From positions 158,792,694 through 158,856,693 of the forward strand of contig OY856188.1 of the NCBI GenBank assembly GCA_963693315.1: a stretch of 64,000 nucleotides of DNA, given 5' to 3'. Source of the DNA: Diogma glabrata. Lineage: Eukaryota > Arthropoda > Insecta > Diptera > Cylindrotomidae. Under the pieces are notes generated by a model. That model ran no database searches. It saw nothing but the letters and a program-made list of their open reading frames with translations, and was not told where the DNA came from. A program made the position numbers and the translations under genes. Below are positions 43,401 to 55,475 of this stretch, piece after piece; positions within the stretch are counted from its first letter, which is position 1; each line of letters starts with the position of its first letter.

Positions 43401-46160
43401 CTTCTTACTCCAACTTTGTAATCGATTCCACCAACATCCAGGGCCTCTCAAAAAACTTCCTTAGCATCCAATACCATCTCGACCAAAAGAAACCTCATTT
43501 ACTTGCGCTAGGTGAAATGCAAGTTTCAAATATTGATAATGCACGATTCAGCTGTAACAATTATTCTCCAGAATTTGCATTTTATGATCACCGTGGTGTA
43601 ATGATATTTGTGCGAAATGATGTTAAATATACAAGGCTATTTCAGTACGAAACAAGTAGTACTTCTGAATTCTGCTTTATCTGGCTCGAAATCGCCGTAA
43701 ATAAACACGACATCTATATGTGTTACTTATACCGTAGTCCTACTTACCACCATAATCAAACCCTGGAAGCATTTAATTCTCTTACAGACACAATCGACGA
43801 CATCTTCATTACAGCACCTAATGCAGAAATTATATTAGCCGGTGATTTTAACGTCCATCACAAAGATTGGCTACGTTTCTCAATCAAAACATCTTTAGAA
43901 GGGCAATATGCTAAGTTTTTGGCTGATTCTAATCAGCTTACATAACTAGTAGATAGGCCAACCCATATTCCTAATATTTCCAGCCATTCTTCTAATCTAC
44001 TTGATCTTTTCATGACAACACATTCCGGTAAATATACTTGCTCAGTCAATGCTCCTCTTGGTAGATCAGACCACTGCGTAGTGTATTGTGAAAAAGAAAA
44101 ATGTGGCCAAATCCTGGTTTTCTGATGAATGTTCTATGGCCAAAATCAACAAAATATTGGCGTTTGACAAATACCAGAGTGATAAATCTCTCAACAGCAG
44201 ATCTCTGTATATCAGGGCTAGAAACAACTGTCATAGAATATTTAATAAAGCTAAATTTCTTTTCAATTCCAATGCTAAGCGCAAAATTTTACGCGCTACA
44301 AAAGGCAGCCGGTCATATTGGAATTTTATCCGAGAGGTTGGCAATAACTTTATCAAATCTTCTATTCCACCATTAATGGATAACCAAGGAAACCCTGTAA
44401 TGGAAATCAAAGCGAAGGCAGATCTACTTGCGGCAAGTTTTGCTGCTAACTCTGTGGTCGATGATTCCGGTATAAATCCGCCTAACATTCCACCTATCCA
44501 ATCATCAATGAACAAAATTTACTTTCGTCCAAGAATTTTGCGGTCAACATTGCTTAATCTAGATCTTAGCAAATCGGCTGGTCTGGACGGTATACCACCT
44601 ATTGTATTAAAACGTTGCGCGGATACCCTGGTCTACCCACTTATTAGTCTTTTTCATTTGTCTTTAAGCTCGGGTCTTTACCCATTAATGTGGAAGCTGA
44701 CTAATGTTTAACCAGTCCCGAAAAAGGGCAACAAGTCTGACCCATCAAACTATCGTCCCATTGCATTAACTTCGATAAAAATTATCAACTAATGCCATAT
44801 CTCGAAAACAATAATCTTCTCCACGACGGCCAATATGGATTTCGTAAAACACGGTCTACTGGTGACATCATGACAGTCCTCACGGAGAAATGGGGTAAAA
44901 CAATTCATAACTTTGGTGAGTCTCATATTATTTCCCTTGACATATCCAAGGCGTTTGACAGAGTTTGGCATCGGGCCCTTAACAATAAATTAATTTCATT
45001 TGGATTCTGTAAGACCTTGATCTGTTAGTTAGAAGACTTTTTATCCCAAAGATCTATCAGAGTAGTGCTGGATGGTGCCATGTCGGATAAATTCCCAATC
45101 CAAGCCGGTGTTCCCCAGGGATCGGTTCTATCACCAACCCTTTTTCTGATTTTTATCAACGATTTGTTATCTATCACCACCAACCCAATATATAGCTTTG
45201 CCGACGACAGTACTATCTTCCATTCCTATTCATTTAAAAAACAGCCATCTAGTCTAACCACCAATTTTCATCGTAGAAATATGGTTGAATCCTTGGATGT
45301 AAATCTTGAATTAATCCTGGATTGGGGTAAACGGAATCTTGTGACATTTAATGCTACGAAGACGAAGTCGTGTGTTTTGTCTCATAAAACCTCGCTATAT
45401 AGCTGCAATGCAACGTTTTCCAGCCAACCAATAATAAACTCGCCTACGCTTAAGCTGTTGGGTACTAATATCAATCACAAACTAAAATGGCATGATCATA
45501 TTCTTTCTGTTGCAAAATTGGGATCCCAACGACTTGGCTTCCTGCATCGCTGTAAATGCTTTTTCTCTCCATCTGAAATTGCTACGATCTATAAAGCATA
45601 CATACGACCAATCCTCAAATTCGACTCCCATATATGGGCTGCAGCACCTGAAACCTCTTTAAATTTTGTAGACAGAGTCCACAGACGTGCTTTAAAACTG
45701 ATTGATGATCCAATGATAACATCGGGTATGGATTCTCTCCATCATAGAAGAGTGGTTGAAGCTCTTACACTATTCTACAGATACTACTACGGTAAATGCT
45801 CTAAAGATGTTAATGATTTAATACCACCATTACGCAAATCGTCACGAGCCACAAGAAAATCGTTGCATTCCCATAAGCATACCTTGGAGGCCTCATATGT
45901 GAGAACATCTAGCTATAATAACACCTTTCTTCCACGTTCGGTATACTGGTGGAATCGATTACCAAAAAATGTTTTCCCTGCTACATATAATCCTCAAGCT
46001 TTTAAATCAGCAGTACATCAACACTATCGCTCCAGTCCTATCCCAAATCCCTAAATATCAACCTTAAAACTTTCCTTTCCTAACGTTAATACGTGCATAA
46101 AGCATTAGAGGTCAATAACCTAAGTGATTAACTCGAACTATAAAAATAAAAACAAAAAAA
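43401..46160 (+). mobile_element. CR1/jockey-like LINE ORF2, broken, with endonuclease
   Basis: Same family as the copy at 16485-18484 but longer at the 5' side. The endonuclease runs from STNIQGLSKNFLSIQYHL (about 43430) through MCYLYRSPTYHHNQTLEAF and IILAGDFNVHHKDWL to LGRSDHCVVY near 44085. A stop lies at 43943 and a frameshift near 44090. RT: SAGLDGIPPIVLKRC, stop at 44709, a small deletion near 44785, QYGFRKTRSTGDI, SLDISKAFDRVWH, stop at 45026, GVPQGSVLSPTLFLIFINDL and YSFADDSTIFHSY. The C-terminal frame ends at 46054, followed by an A-rich tail to about 46160. It lies between the two parts of the LOA-like LINE. Confidence 0.92.
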
Positions 46161-46204
46161 GAGAAAAGTGCCTGCACCACCAAGTCTGTATCTTTTCAGT
46201 ATGT

Positions 46205-47645
46205 AGTTAAGCTACTCAGATGAGGTTAAGTTTCTAGGCATTATTCTCGACAAAAGGTTAAATTGGAATACTCATATAACAAAAAAAATTGATATGGCTG
46301 TCATTTCTTTCTGGCAATGCCGTCGATCCTTTGGTCGTTATTGGGGCCTCAGTCCCAAGATCATCTTATGGATATACACAGCTATAATCAGACCAACACT
46401 TGTTCTTGCATGTGTTGTCTGGTGGCCAAAGACGGAAAAACAATACGTCCGTGCCAGATTAAACAAAATACAGAGAATGGCATGTGTAGGTACTAGCGCT
46501 TCAACGCGTACCACACCAACAATATCGTTGGAGGTCATGCTGGATCTGGCTCCTTTACATCTACATGTAGAGTACATGGCTAAAAGGGCTGTCTACAGAC
46601 TGCATGTGGTAAGGACGTGGGTAAACAGAGAGAAAACATGCGGTCATGGTCATATACTTGATAGACTACGGACTGATTGTCCGGAAATAGATATGCATAG
46701 TGACGTCATGACCAAATTATATAACTTTGAGAAGCCTGCTGAACTTGTCATCTCTTCTAGAGAGGTCAAGGTCTTATTCGTGGTCCGAATGGTACTCCAG
46801 CGAGATCTATGTTTTCTAAACAGATGGCTCACTGTTGAATGGAAGCGCAGGAGCTGGCGTGTACCTGGAAAAAAACAATGTCACAAGTTATAAGATATTT
46901 CCGCTTGGTCGGTTTTGCTTAGTTCTTCAGGCGGAGGTGTATGCTATAAATGAATGCACGCATGAAATTATGCGCCTGTGTTTGCAAAGAAAGAGGATCT
47001 GCATCTGTTCGGATAGCCAAACAGCTATCAAGGCACTGGTTAACCCGGCGATTACTTCCAAACTCTTCAACGAGTGTAGGAAAAATCTCTGTAGGATAGC
47101 GCAATACAACAACATCACACTGCGCTGGGTTCCAGGTCATAGTGGCATTCCGGGCAACGTTATAGCAGATCAACTTGCAAGAGCTGGAGCTGGCATGAAA
47201 TATTCAGGTCCTGAACCCGCCTTAGGGCTATCCAAAACGTTTGCCTTGTCACTGTTAAAAGCTGATGCCGACCTCAAGATGAAGGGCTCTTGGAATGCGT
47301 CCAACAGGCAGGCAAAGGAAGATGTTTATTAGTATTTCAGAAAAAAATGTCAATTTTCTCTTAAGTCTGAAGAGGAAAACTCTCAGTACTATGGTTGGTG
47401 TCCTTACAGGACATGGACATCTAAATAAACACCTTTTTACCAAGGGACTGATTGGAAGTCCTGTGTGTGGGTGTTGTATTGAAGAGGAAGAGGACTCGGA
47501 ACACTTTTTGTGTATATGCCCAGCCTTTTCTAACATTAGAGCGAGGACTTTTGCTTCAGAAACTGTAGAGTCTAGCATAATCAAACTGTTGCCAATACAG
47601 TTGATTTTAGATTTCATCAAGCTTATGCGAAGGTTTGTGGAATAG
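46205..47645 (+). mobile_element. LOA/R1-like LINE, segment 3 with RNase H
   Basis: Starts at SDEVKFLGIILDKRLNW (RT thumb side), then IYTAIIRPTLVLACVVWWPK and LEVMLDLAPLHLHVEY. After a frameshift near 46850 an RNase H domain follows (GAGVYLEKN, LQAEVYAINE, ICICSDSQTAIKAL, RWVPGHSGIPGNVIADQLAR). After a stop at about 47330 the C-terminus has LTGHGHLNKHL and CGCCIEEEEDSEHFLCICPA, ending at TAG just before the gap. An RNase H domain after RT fits LOA/I/R1 LINEs. It probably continues segments 1 and 2 (29906 and 41200). Confidence 0.88.
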
Positions 47646-47646
47646 T

Positions 47647-47846
47647 NNNNNNNNNNNNNNNNNNNNNNNNNNNNNNNNNNNNNNNNNNNNNNNNNNNNNN
47701 NNNNNNNNNNNNNNNNNNNNNNNNNNNNNNNNNNNNNNNNNNNNNNNNNNNNNNNNNNNNNNNNNNNNNNNNNNNNNNNNNNNNNNNNNNNNNNNNNNNN
47801 NNNNNNNNNNNNNNNNNNNNNNNNNNNNNNNNNNNNNNNNNNNNNN
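47647..47846. other. Assembly gap (200 N)
   Basis: A run of exactly 200 N immediately after the LINE stop codon. Confidence 0.99.
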
Positions 47847-48383
47847 TCGAATTCGGCCGCTCTCTTCCGACGCATTATGTAGTATCGACCGTTTTTCAGA
47901 GGCAATTTTTACTATTTAAAACAACGTTAGTGAGAGAAATATATAATAAAGACTGTATCCGAGCGATTTGATCAATATACTGCGCTCTAATTATAAATGT
48001 CATCGGAAAACGAGATTTGCTATAAATCTTTATGGATACTTATAAACACATATACTTATTATATGTATTATATGAAAAAGACAGCAAAAATTTAGTTAAC
48101 ATTCGTTCACTAAACCAAATTAAATGCAATATTACATGTAAAACTCGACCTATATAACTTAACAACTGTCTGAGAATATTTTTTAAGGTTCAATGTTCCG
48201 TAATTATGTTAATTTTAGGCTATTTAACTTATTTCATGAAATAACTGTTGCAATGTCAGTTAAATTACCGCTAGCCAAACAACAGGTAATAAGTTAAATA
48301 CATGTATTAGATACACTTTTGTAACTTAAATTTTCACTTAATACATGAAACACATGTACTATCTGTATTACATGATTTTTTTT
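47847..48383. other. AT-rich interval
   Basis: Nothing recognised. Confidence 0.5.
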
Positions 48384-49225
48384 AAGAAACTAGAGGCTTT
48401 TTTCTGAAAAAATTTGATTTTTAAAACCGTTATAACGGCCGTTTGGATACTAATATTTCAAAAAAATTAACAAATTTAGAATCTATGGAATTTTTTTATC
48501 AATTTGTTTTAAAAATAGACCTCTGCAGTTAGAGGTTTCTGAGTGAGCGGCTCCAACAAAAACGTTTGCAAAAAAAAATTTTTTTTTGAAACAACCGGCA
48601 CTCTCACGGTCGCATTTGTAAAGCCAAATCAAAAAACCTTTTCTAAAAATGTGCGTTTTATTAATATCTTAGACAATTTCGTAAATCAGCACAATCCAAC
48701 ACATGGTTAAGAAACTAGAAGCTTTATACTAGAAAAAAACTCTGTTTTTTAGATCCGTTATAACGGCCGTTTGAATTCTAATATTTTTAAAAACTTCATA
48801 AATCTAAAATCTTTGAAACCTCTTTAATCAGTTTCTTTTAAAAAAGGACCTCTGTAGTTGGAGGTTTCTGAGTGAGCGGCTCCAACAAAAAAGCTTGTGA
48901 AACAAAAAGGCGTTTGAATCAACCGGCGCTCTCACGGTTGCATTTGTGAAGCCAGATCAAAAAACCTTTCTTAAAAATGTGTGTTTTATTAATATCTTGG
49001 ACAAGTTCGTAAATCAGAAAAATCTGACACATGGTTAAATAACTAGAGGCTTTATACTAGAAAAAAAAGTGTTTTTTTTAATCCGTTATAACGGCCGTTT
49101 GGATACTAATATTTTTAAAATCTTCATTAATTTAGAATTTGTGGAAACATTTCAATCCGTTTCTTATAAATATAAACTTCTGCAGTTAGAGGTTTTTGAC
49201 TTGTTGGCTTCAACAAAAAAGTTTG
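48384..49225. repeat. 325-bp tandem repeat, about 2.6 copies
   Basis: Units start at 48384, 48709 and 49037 with AAGAAACTAGAGGCTTT or a close variant. Each contains the palindrome-rich core CCGTTATAACGGCCGTTTGG, then CTCTGCAGTTAGAGGTTTCT, GAGTGAGCGGCTCCAACAAA and (in full copies) ACCGGCRCTCTCACGGTYGC. Copies are diverged (roughly 80-85% by eye). The third stops after CTTCAACAAAAAAGTTTGCA. Satellite-like or part of a larger element. Confidence 0.88.
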
Positions 49226-49675
49226 CAACAATCCCCAACCACAATTTCCAAAAACCTTATAACAGTCAATGTCAACCTTATAACAGTCAAAAAAATAAAA
49301 GATTTGAATAGAAGAAATTCATTTTTTTTCTTAGAAATAAACTATTATGATATTTTGCAGTAATTGCACGACATATGATATAGAGTAGGTTCGTGTCATA
49401 AATTGTCACACACATGTTCTGTGGTAGATTTGATATTTGTTTGTTGCAAAATTGGATAGATATAATTTTGCTTATAGGTAGCTAATTTTCTTTTTAAAAT
49501 TTGTTCGATATCTGGTTGAAATTAGTTTGTATTGTTGGCGCACTGGCACACAAAACTGTCTGATCTCGAAATCTACCTATTTCTAGCGGATATACGTGCC
49601 GCTTGGACTTTTTTTACATTGTTTTCGCGTGTATAATACACTCCTGAAATTTGGTCCGTTCCTTCCGACTCACCC
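49226..49675. other. Unassigned sequence before microsatellite
   Basis: Contains AACCTTATAACAGTCAA in two near-tandem copies (49254-49290). The last part, GTTCCTTCCGACTCACCCTG, looks like the end of a transposon-derived sequence leading into the AT array. No gene seen. Confidence 0.4.
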
Positions 49676-50370
<695 letters not shown>

Positions 50371-50505
50371 TTTTTTTTGATTTTTCGTCTCCGCTTATCA
50401 TATATAGTCGTTTGCCACCAAAATTTTTCCGAAGTTCCGTGATGAAGCACATTGCAATAGGTAGGTTTTTATATGAAATCTACCTAAAAATCAACCATAG
50501 CATAT

Positions 50506-51179
50506 TGTTACGATTACAGAAAAATCTAGACCATTACAGAAAAATCTAGACGATTACGGTCACTTCCAGGAAAATCAAATCGACAAAATACTACAACAAA
50601 TGAATGAAATGAATAATGTTGTTGTTGTTGTCCTGTTCTTAGAATTAGGGTCATTGTCAATATAAAATTTATTGATTTTATGAATCAAATCAGCATAACG
50701 TAAATTAATCAAATATTCTCCAATTTTTTAAAGGTTTCTAAAAAGTGACCTAGAATTTTCTAAAAATTAAGCAAAACACTATATAAGAAAATGTCTGTTG
50801 TAGATTAAGAATTACTTTTATTTTAAACCTGCGATAGTGAAGTTAAAATTATAAAAGTGATTTTTAAATTAGTTTTTGTGAATAAAGTTTTAAGTGTTAT
50901 TGAGAAGAAATATTTTGTGTATTATTTTGAACGTTGTGTTACTGGAAATTTCTACAATCAACCGTTGGAGTTTCTGAAGCTGTTGAAAGAATATTCTAGT
51001 TAGGAATATTATTTGCTGTATTGTTTCCTGTTGTTGTGGAACAATCAAGGTGTTGAAGACTTAATAAAACCTAGTGTTTCTGCTAACTAATCAGTGATCG
51101 AACTCAGGAAGAGGTTGGGAGTTGCGTTTATCGAATTGTGAGTAAGGCCAATTCGAAGTAAGGTTAGAAAAACGTAACA
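50506..51179 (+). promoter_or_regulatory. 5' LTR of the gag-only gypsy element
   Basis: 674 bp. A TATA box TATATAAG lies at 50780-50787 and AATAAA at 50881-50886. It differs from the 3' LTR by several substitutions and short indels, including loss of the CACTAT bases in front of TATAAG in the 3' copy. The site TTGGTGACATCGGCG directly after it is the candidate primer-binding site; I cannot name the tRNA. Confidence 0.88.
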
Positions 51180-51213
51180 TTGGTGACATCGGCGAATTAG
51201 TGAGCTGTTTAAA

Positions 51214-52200
51214 ATGGTTTTTTTAAGTGAATTGAAGGTTCCTGAGTTAAAGAAGGAACTAGAACAACGTGGATTGGCAACAACCGGCAACAAAAGTCAA
51301 TTGACGGTGCGGCTTCGAGAAGCTATGGAAGCTAGTGGAGTAGTTGTGGGAAGCTACTAGTTTAGAGTGATTAGCAAAAATAATGATCTAGTAGCAACTG
51401 AAGAGGAGAAAAGTTTTGCTGCGGAAACAACAACAACATTACCATCTGGATACTGCGATTTTACGCAGTTAATGGCTATGATGCAACAGATAAATTTGAA
51501 TACGAACCAAAAACTAGATGTGGTAAATACAAATATGGCTGCTACCAAGGAAGAGATTAGTCTCAACATCAATCAACAGTTAGAAGCAATAAACACAAAT
51601 GCTATGAGTCGCGATGAAGTCAAGCAAATTATGGATGAGAAACTTCTCCAAATCTCGACGGCATTTGATGGAAAGGTCGAGAAATTCAAAGTGAAATTCA
51701 AGATTTTGAGCATAAGGTTCTATCGAAAGTTGATGATTTCGAAAAACGGCTGCAGGATGTTGAAACGACTAAAGTTACTTCCCAGGTGGTACATCAAGTA
51801 GCAAATATCAAACTAAAACCACCATCATACGATGGAGCAACATCGTTCGGCATCTTCAAGTTCCAGTTCGAAACTGCAGCTGATCAAAATGTTTGGAACG
51901 TTTAGTTCCATTCCTTTAGTTAGTAATAGTTGCACTAAAGGGTAAAGCAGCTGAAGCACTACAGACAGTACCAGAAAATGACCGGAAAAGCTATGCTGAA
52001 GTGATGAACGCATTGGAGCGTAAATGTGGCAGCGACCGTAAAAAGGAGTTATACAGATTCGAGTTAAAAGGTCGTTTGCAACGGAATGGTGAATCTCTAC
52101 AGGATTATTCCTCGGCAGTGGTGCGGCTTGTTCATTTAGCACACTCAAATACTCCACCATAATTTATGGAGAAGATGAAGATCGGGAAGATGGTATCCGA
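51214..52200 (+). pseudogene. Gag of the gypsy element, with N-terminal SAP motif
   Basis: From ATG at 51214: LKVPELKKELEQRGLATTGN followed by KSQLTVRLREAM is a SAP-type DNA/chromatin-binding helix-turn-helix (about residues 6-40). An in-frame TAG at 51358 follows. The same frame continues from 51361 with a coiled-coil-rich region (MMQQINLNTNQKLDVVNTNM, EVKQIMDEKLLQISTAFDG) to 51801. After a frameshift come KPPSYDGATSFGIFKFQFET, VIVALKGKAAEALQTV and ERKCGSDRKKELYRFELKGR, the capsid core of insect gypsy gags, up to a stop near 52160. Broken by at least one nonsense mutation and two frameshifts. The remnant at 6465 is a relative. Confidence 0.75.
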
Positions 52201-52224
52201 GAATCAGAAACCAGGATCAAAGTA

Positions 52225-53136
52225 ATGACTACACCTAAGGCGACTTTCCATGAAACTGTTGCGTACGCAATGCAATATGAGATGGTACAGAGGATGTGTA
52301 TGCCATCTGGTGGATGCAGGAAAAGGAATGTAGAGGGGAACATCAAAAGGGAAGTTTTGGCACACAGAGATAGAAGCGACATCAGATGCTGGGTATGTGA
52401 TGAAAAGGGTCACATGGCACGGGAGTACAAGAAAAACGGGGAAGCAGACAGGTTGTCGTCTTCTGTGAAGAACAGAGAAGCCGAAGAAATGGAGCACGTA
52501 GGGTTCAGGAACAGCAGTAGAAAACTCCTGTGCTGGATATGTAGGAAATCGGGCCATATCTCACAGGAATGCTGGAACAGGAAGCGTGATAGATTTTCGT
52601 CTCCTATTCAACGGAAGCCTGTTGAAGGTGCAACTGTAAAGCCAAAGAGTGAGGAGAATGCAGCCTACATTCCAATTTCAAGAATTGCGGTAAATGGTGA
52701 AAGCTTGGGTATTAACGGACAACTAGAAGGTGAAGGTTGCTTCATGACACTGGATACAAGCTCAGCTCGAACATTCGTTCGCAAAGGTTTGATTGACGGT
52801 GTTTTGGAACCATCAGATGGATTGAAACTCCAAACAGCAACTGGAGAATGCGCTGAAATAGAAGGTAAAAGAATCGCTGAAATAAAATTGGGAAATAACT
52901 GCTATCAACAAGAGGTGCTAGTGGCAGACATTATGGATGCAGTCATTTTGGGGATGGACTTCATGAAGGCGAAGGGATTAGTCTTCGATTTTGGATGTGG
53001 AATCCTAAAGATTAATAATGTTGAGATGCCACTACTTGTGAATGAGGCAGAGTCAACAGATATTGGCAGCGATGAGAATCTATGCAGTGCAGAGGAAACG
53101 TCAACCTGTAATAGGTTATCTGACCGTCTGGGTTAA
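52225..53136 (+). pseudogene. Gag C-terminus (zinc knuckles) and protease of the gypsy element
   Basis: An open frame of 303 codons. Two CCHC-like knuckles: CWVCDEKGHMAREYKK, where the last Cys is replaced by Tyr, and CWICRKSGHISQECWNRKR, which is complete. A retropepsin-like domain follows: FMTLDTSSARTFVRKGLIDG, with LDTSSA in place of the usual DTGA, and DAVILGMDFMKAKGLVFDFG. The frame ends at TAA with no RT. The open frame in an otherwise broken gag may mean it was kept by selection for longer or decayed later. Confidence 0.8.
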
Positions 53137-53339
53137 TCGTAATGGTCCAGATGACCTATCTACTTTTTTCAGGTGCTTATTAGTCACTTACACTTAGATT
53201 AGGAGTGAAAAACTCTTACCCGGCTAGCTGGTTATTGTAGACTTTCTCGATTCATGTGTCGTGGTAAATAAAAGATTTTCTTTTTCTTTTGAAATTATAA
53301 CTTCACACGAGTTTTATTGCTCTTGATTAAGATTTTTTC

Positions 53340-53702
53340 TTTTAACTTGTAACAAACACTAAATTTTTCTTTGAATAACATTTTCTTTTAATTTTATGAA
53401 TTTTCTTTGTATAAAGATTTTTTTGAAATAAACACTAAATTTTTCTTTGAATAAAATTTTCTTTTAATTTTATGAATTTTCTTCGTATAAAGATTTTTTG
53501 AAATAAACACTAAATTTTTCTTTGAATAAAATTTTCTTTTAATTTTATGAATTTTCTTCGTATAAAGATTTTTTGAAATAAACACTAAATTTTTCTTTGA
53601 ATAAAATTTTCTTTTAATTTATGAATTTTTTTCGTATAAAGATTTTTTGAAATAAACACTAAATTTTTCTTTGAATAAAATTTTCTTTTAATTTTATGAA
53701 TC
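53340..53702. repeat. 75-bp tandem repeat, five copies
   Basis: AACACTAAATTTTTCTTTGA starts near 53355, 53430, 53505, 53580 and 53655, followed in each by ATAAAATTTTCTTTTAATTT and TATGAATTTTCTTCGTATAA. Copies are nearly identical, so the expansion is younger than the LTR divergence. It lies where pol would be expected. Confidence 0.92.
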
Positions 53703-54717
53703 GAACACAATATTTTGGAACAAACACACTAAATTTTCACTTGGTTGTAATTTTCGATACACCAGACTTATCGCGTCGAGTGGGTTGTTTTAAAATAGAC
53801 TGACTGACTTATCCTAAGTTCGGGGTCCAAAGGTTTGGACCCCCGAAAGCTTAAGTTTTTGTTATATTCGCGTTCCCGATTTGTAATCAACTGACTATTA
53901 TTCAATTTTTGAATAAGTCTTATAATAAATTTTTTAGATTCTATTAGTCAATCAAAACTTATGATTTAATTATTTCTAGTTTCTATCGAAAATGTAGTAT
54001 TTGCTATTTTTTTATGTAAACATAATTTCATAATTTTAATAAATGTTAGTTGATCGGATTTCGTAGCTTCCGTTTTGTTTATTTGGCTTGTGGATAATTT
54101 TTATTGACTAAGTATTTTTGATACAAAGTTACATGAATTTTTGTGTTTATTGTAACTTTGTTGGGAATATCGTTTAACGAGTTTTCGGAATTTGCTTAGT
54201 GAAATTGCTTATTGGTGAATTTTATTGGATTGGATGTTTTCGATACTGTATGGAAATGTATATGGTTTTAGCATTGTTGCTTAGAATATTTTTTTTGAAT
54301 TCGTGGGAATCGCTGAGCTTTGATTTTGAATGGAAATTTTTGGTATCAAGAAATTGTTGCTAAGTTGGTTTGTTTGGAATTTATTTCATGCGATGGTGAA
54401 ATCATGAATTTTGCTTAAGTTAGGCTTTTTAATAATATTTGAAATTGAGTTTTGAAAATTGTTTGGATGATTTCTTAGTATGATGAAATAATTAGTTTCG
54501 TGGTGAAATAGCGTTTTGGATGGAGATTGTTGATATACATACATGATATCAATGTTTTAATACAATGTTTGGATGAAAATAGGGTTTTGGGTGTTTTTAT
54601 GGGATTATGCGTGGTTTGGTTATGCGTGGGATTAAATTATATTGAGTCGTTTTGAGCTATATATTGCTTTATATGTATACTCCTAGCTTAGGAATACTAC
54701 AAACCGACGCAAACGTT
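53703..54717 (+). other. Filler in place of pol in the gypsy element
   Basis: AT-rich and T-biased with no coding frame. A small perfect hairpin GGGTCCAAAGGTTTGGACCC lies at about 53824-53843. Origin unknown. Confidence 0.5.
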
Positions 54718-54808
54718 TGAACAAACGCCGAAAGTTAAAAAGGAAACAAGTTCCGGTCCATTACGAAGTGAGCAATGTAAATGAAGTACAGGCTTAAGTG
54801 GAGGGCAT

Positions 54809-55475
54809 TGTTACGATTACAGAAAAATCTAGACCATTACAGAAAAATCTAGACGATTACGGTCACTTCCAGGAAAATCAAATCGACAAAATACTACAAC
54901 AAATGAATGAAATGAATAATGTTGTTGTTGTTGTTGTCCTGTTCTTAGAATTAGGGTCATTGTCAATATAAAATTGAATGATTTTATGAATCAAATCAGC
55001 ATAACGTAAATTAATCGAATATTCTACTATTTTCTAAAGGTTTCTAAAAAGTGACCTAGAAATTTCTAAAAATTAAGCAAAATATAAGAAATGGTCTGTT
55101 GTAGATTAAGAATTAGTTTTATTTTAAACCTGCGATAGTGAAGTTAAAATTATAAAAATGATTTTTAACTTAGTTTTCGTGAATAAAGTTTTAAGTGTTA
55201 TTGAGAAGGAATATTTTGTGTATTATTTTGAACGTTGTGTTACTGGAAATTTCTACAATCAACCGTTGGAGTTTCTGAAGCTGTTGAAAGAATATTCTAG
55301 TTAGGAATATTATTTGCTGTATTGTTTCCTGTTGTTGTGGATCAACCAAGGTGTTGAAGACTTAATAAAACCTGGTGTTTGTGCTAACTAATCAGTGATC
55401 GAACTCAGGAAGAGGCATTGCGTTTATCGAATTGTGAGTAAGGCCAATTCGAAGTAAGGTTAGAAAAACGTAACA
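54809..55475 (+). promoter_or_regulatory. 3' LTR of the gag-only gypsy element
   Basis: 667 bp, about 95% like the 5' LTR by eye. Shares the GTTGTTGTTG run, with one more repeat than the 5' copy. Ends GTAACA followed by the ATAT target duplication. Confidence 0.88.

Larger units (their letters stand above)
50506..55475 (+). mobile_element. Non-autonomous gypsy-type LTR element (gag-protease only)
   Basis: Two LTRs, 50506-51179 and 54809-55475, starting TGTTACGATTACAG and ending GAAAAACGTAACA. Both sides carry ATAT (50502-50505 and 55476-55479), a 4-bp target duplication. A purine tract AGTGGAGGGCA precedes the 3' LTR. The inside is 3.6 kb. It has a gag with SAP motif, zinc knuckles and protease, but no RT, RNase H or integrase core. 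Only an integrase-tail-like frame (LNKRRKLKRKQVPVHYEVSN, about 54718-54797) remains before the 3' LTR. The missing middle is replaced by tandem repeats and AT-rich filler. Transposition would need enzymes from a full-length relative. Confidence 0.9.

Noticed and set aside
53394..53585. 63-codon frame FISKNLYTKKIHKIKRKFYS repeated
   Set aside because: Simply the translation of the 75-bp tandem repeat.
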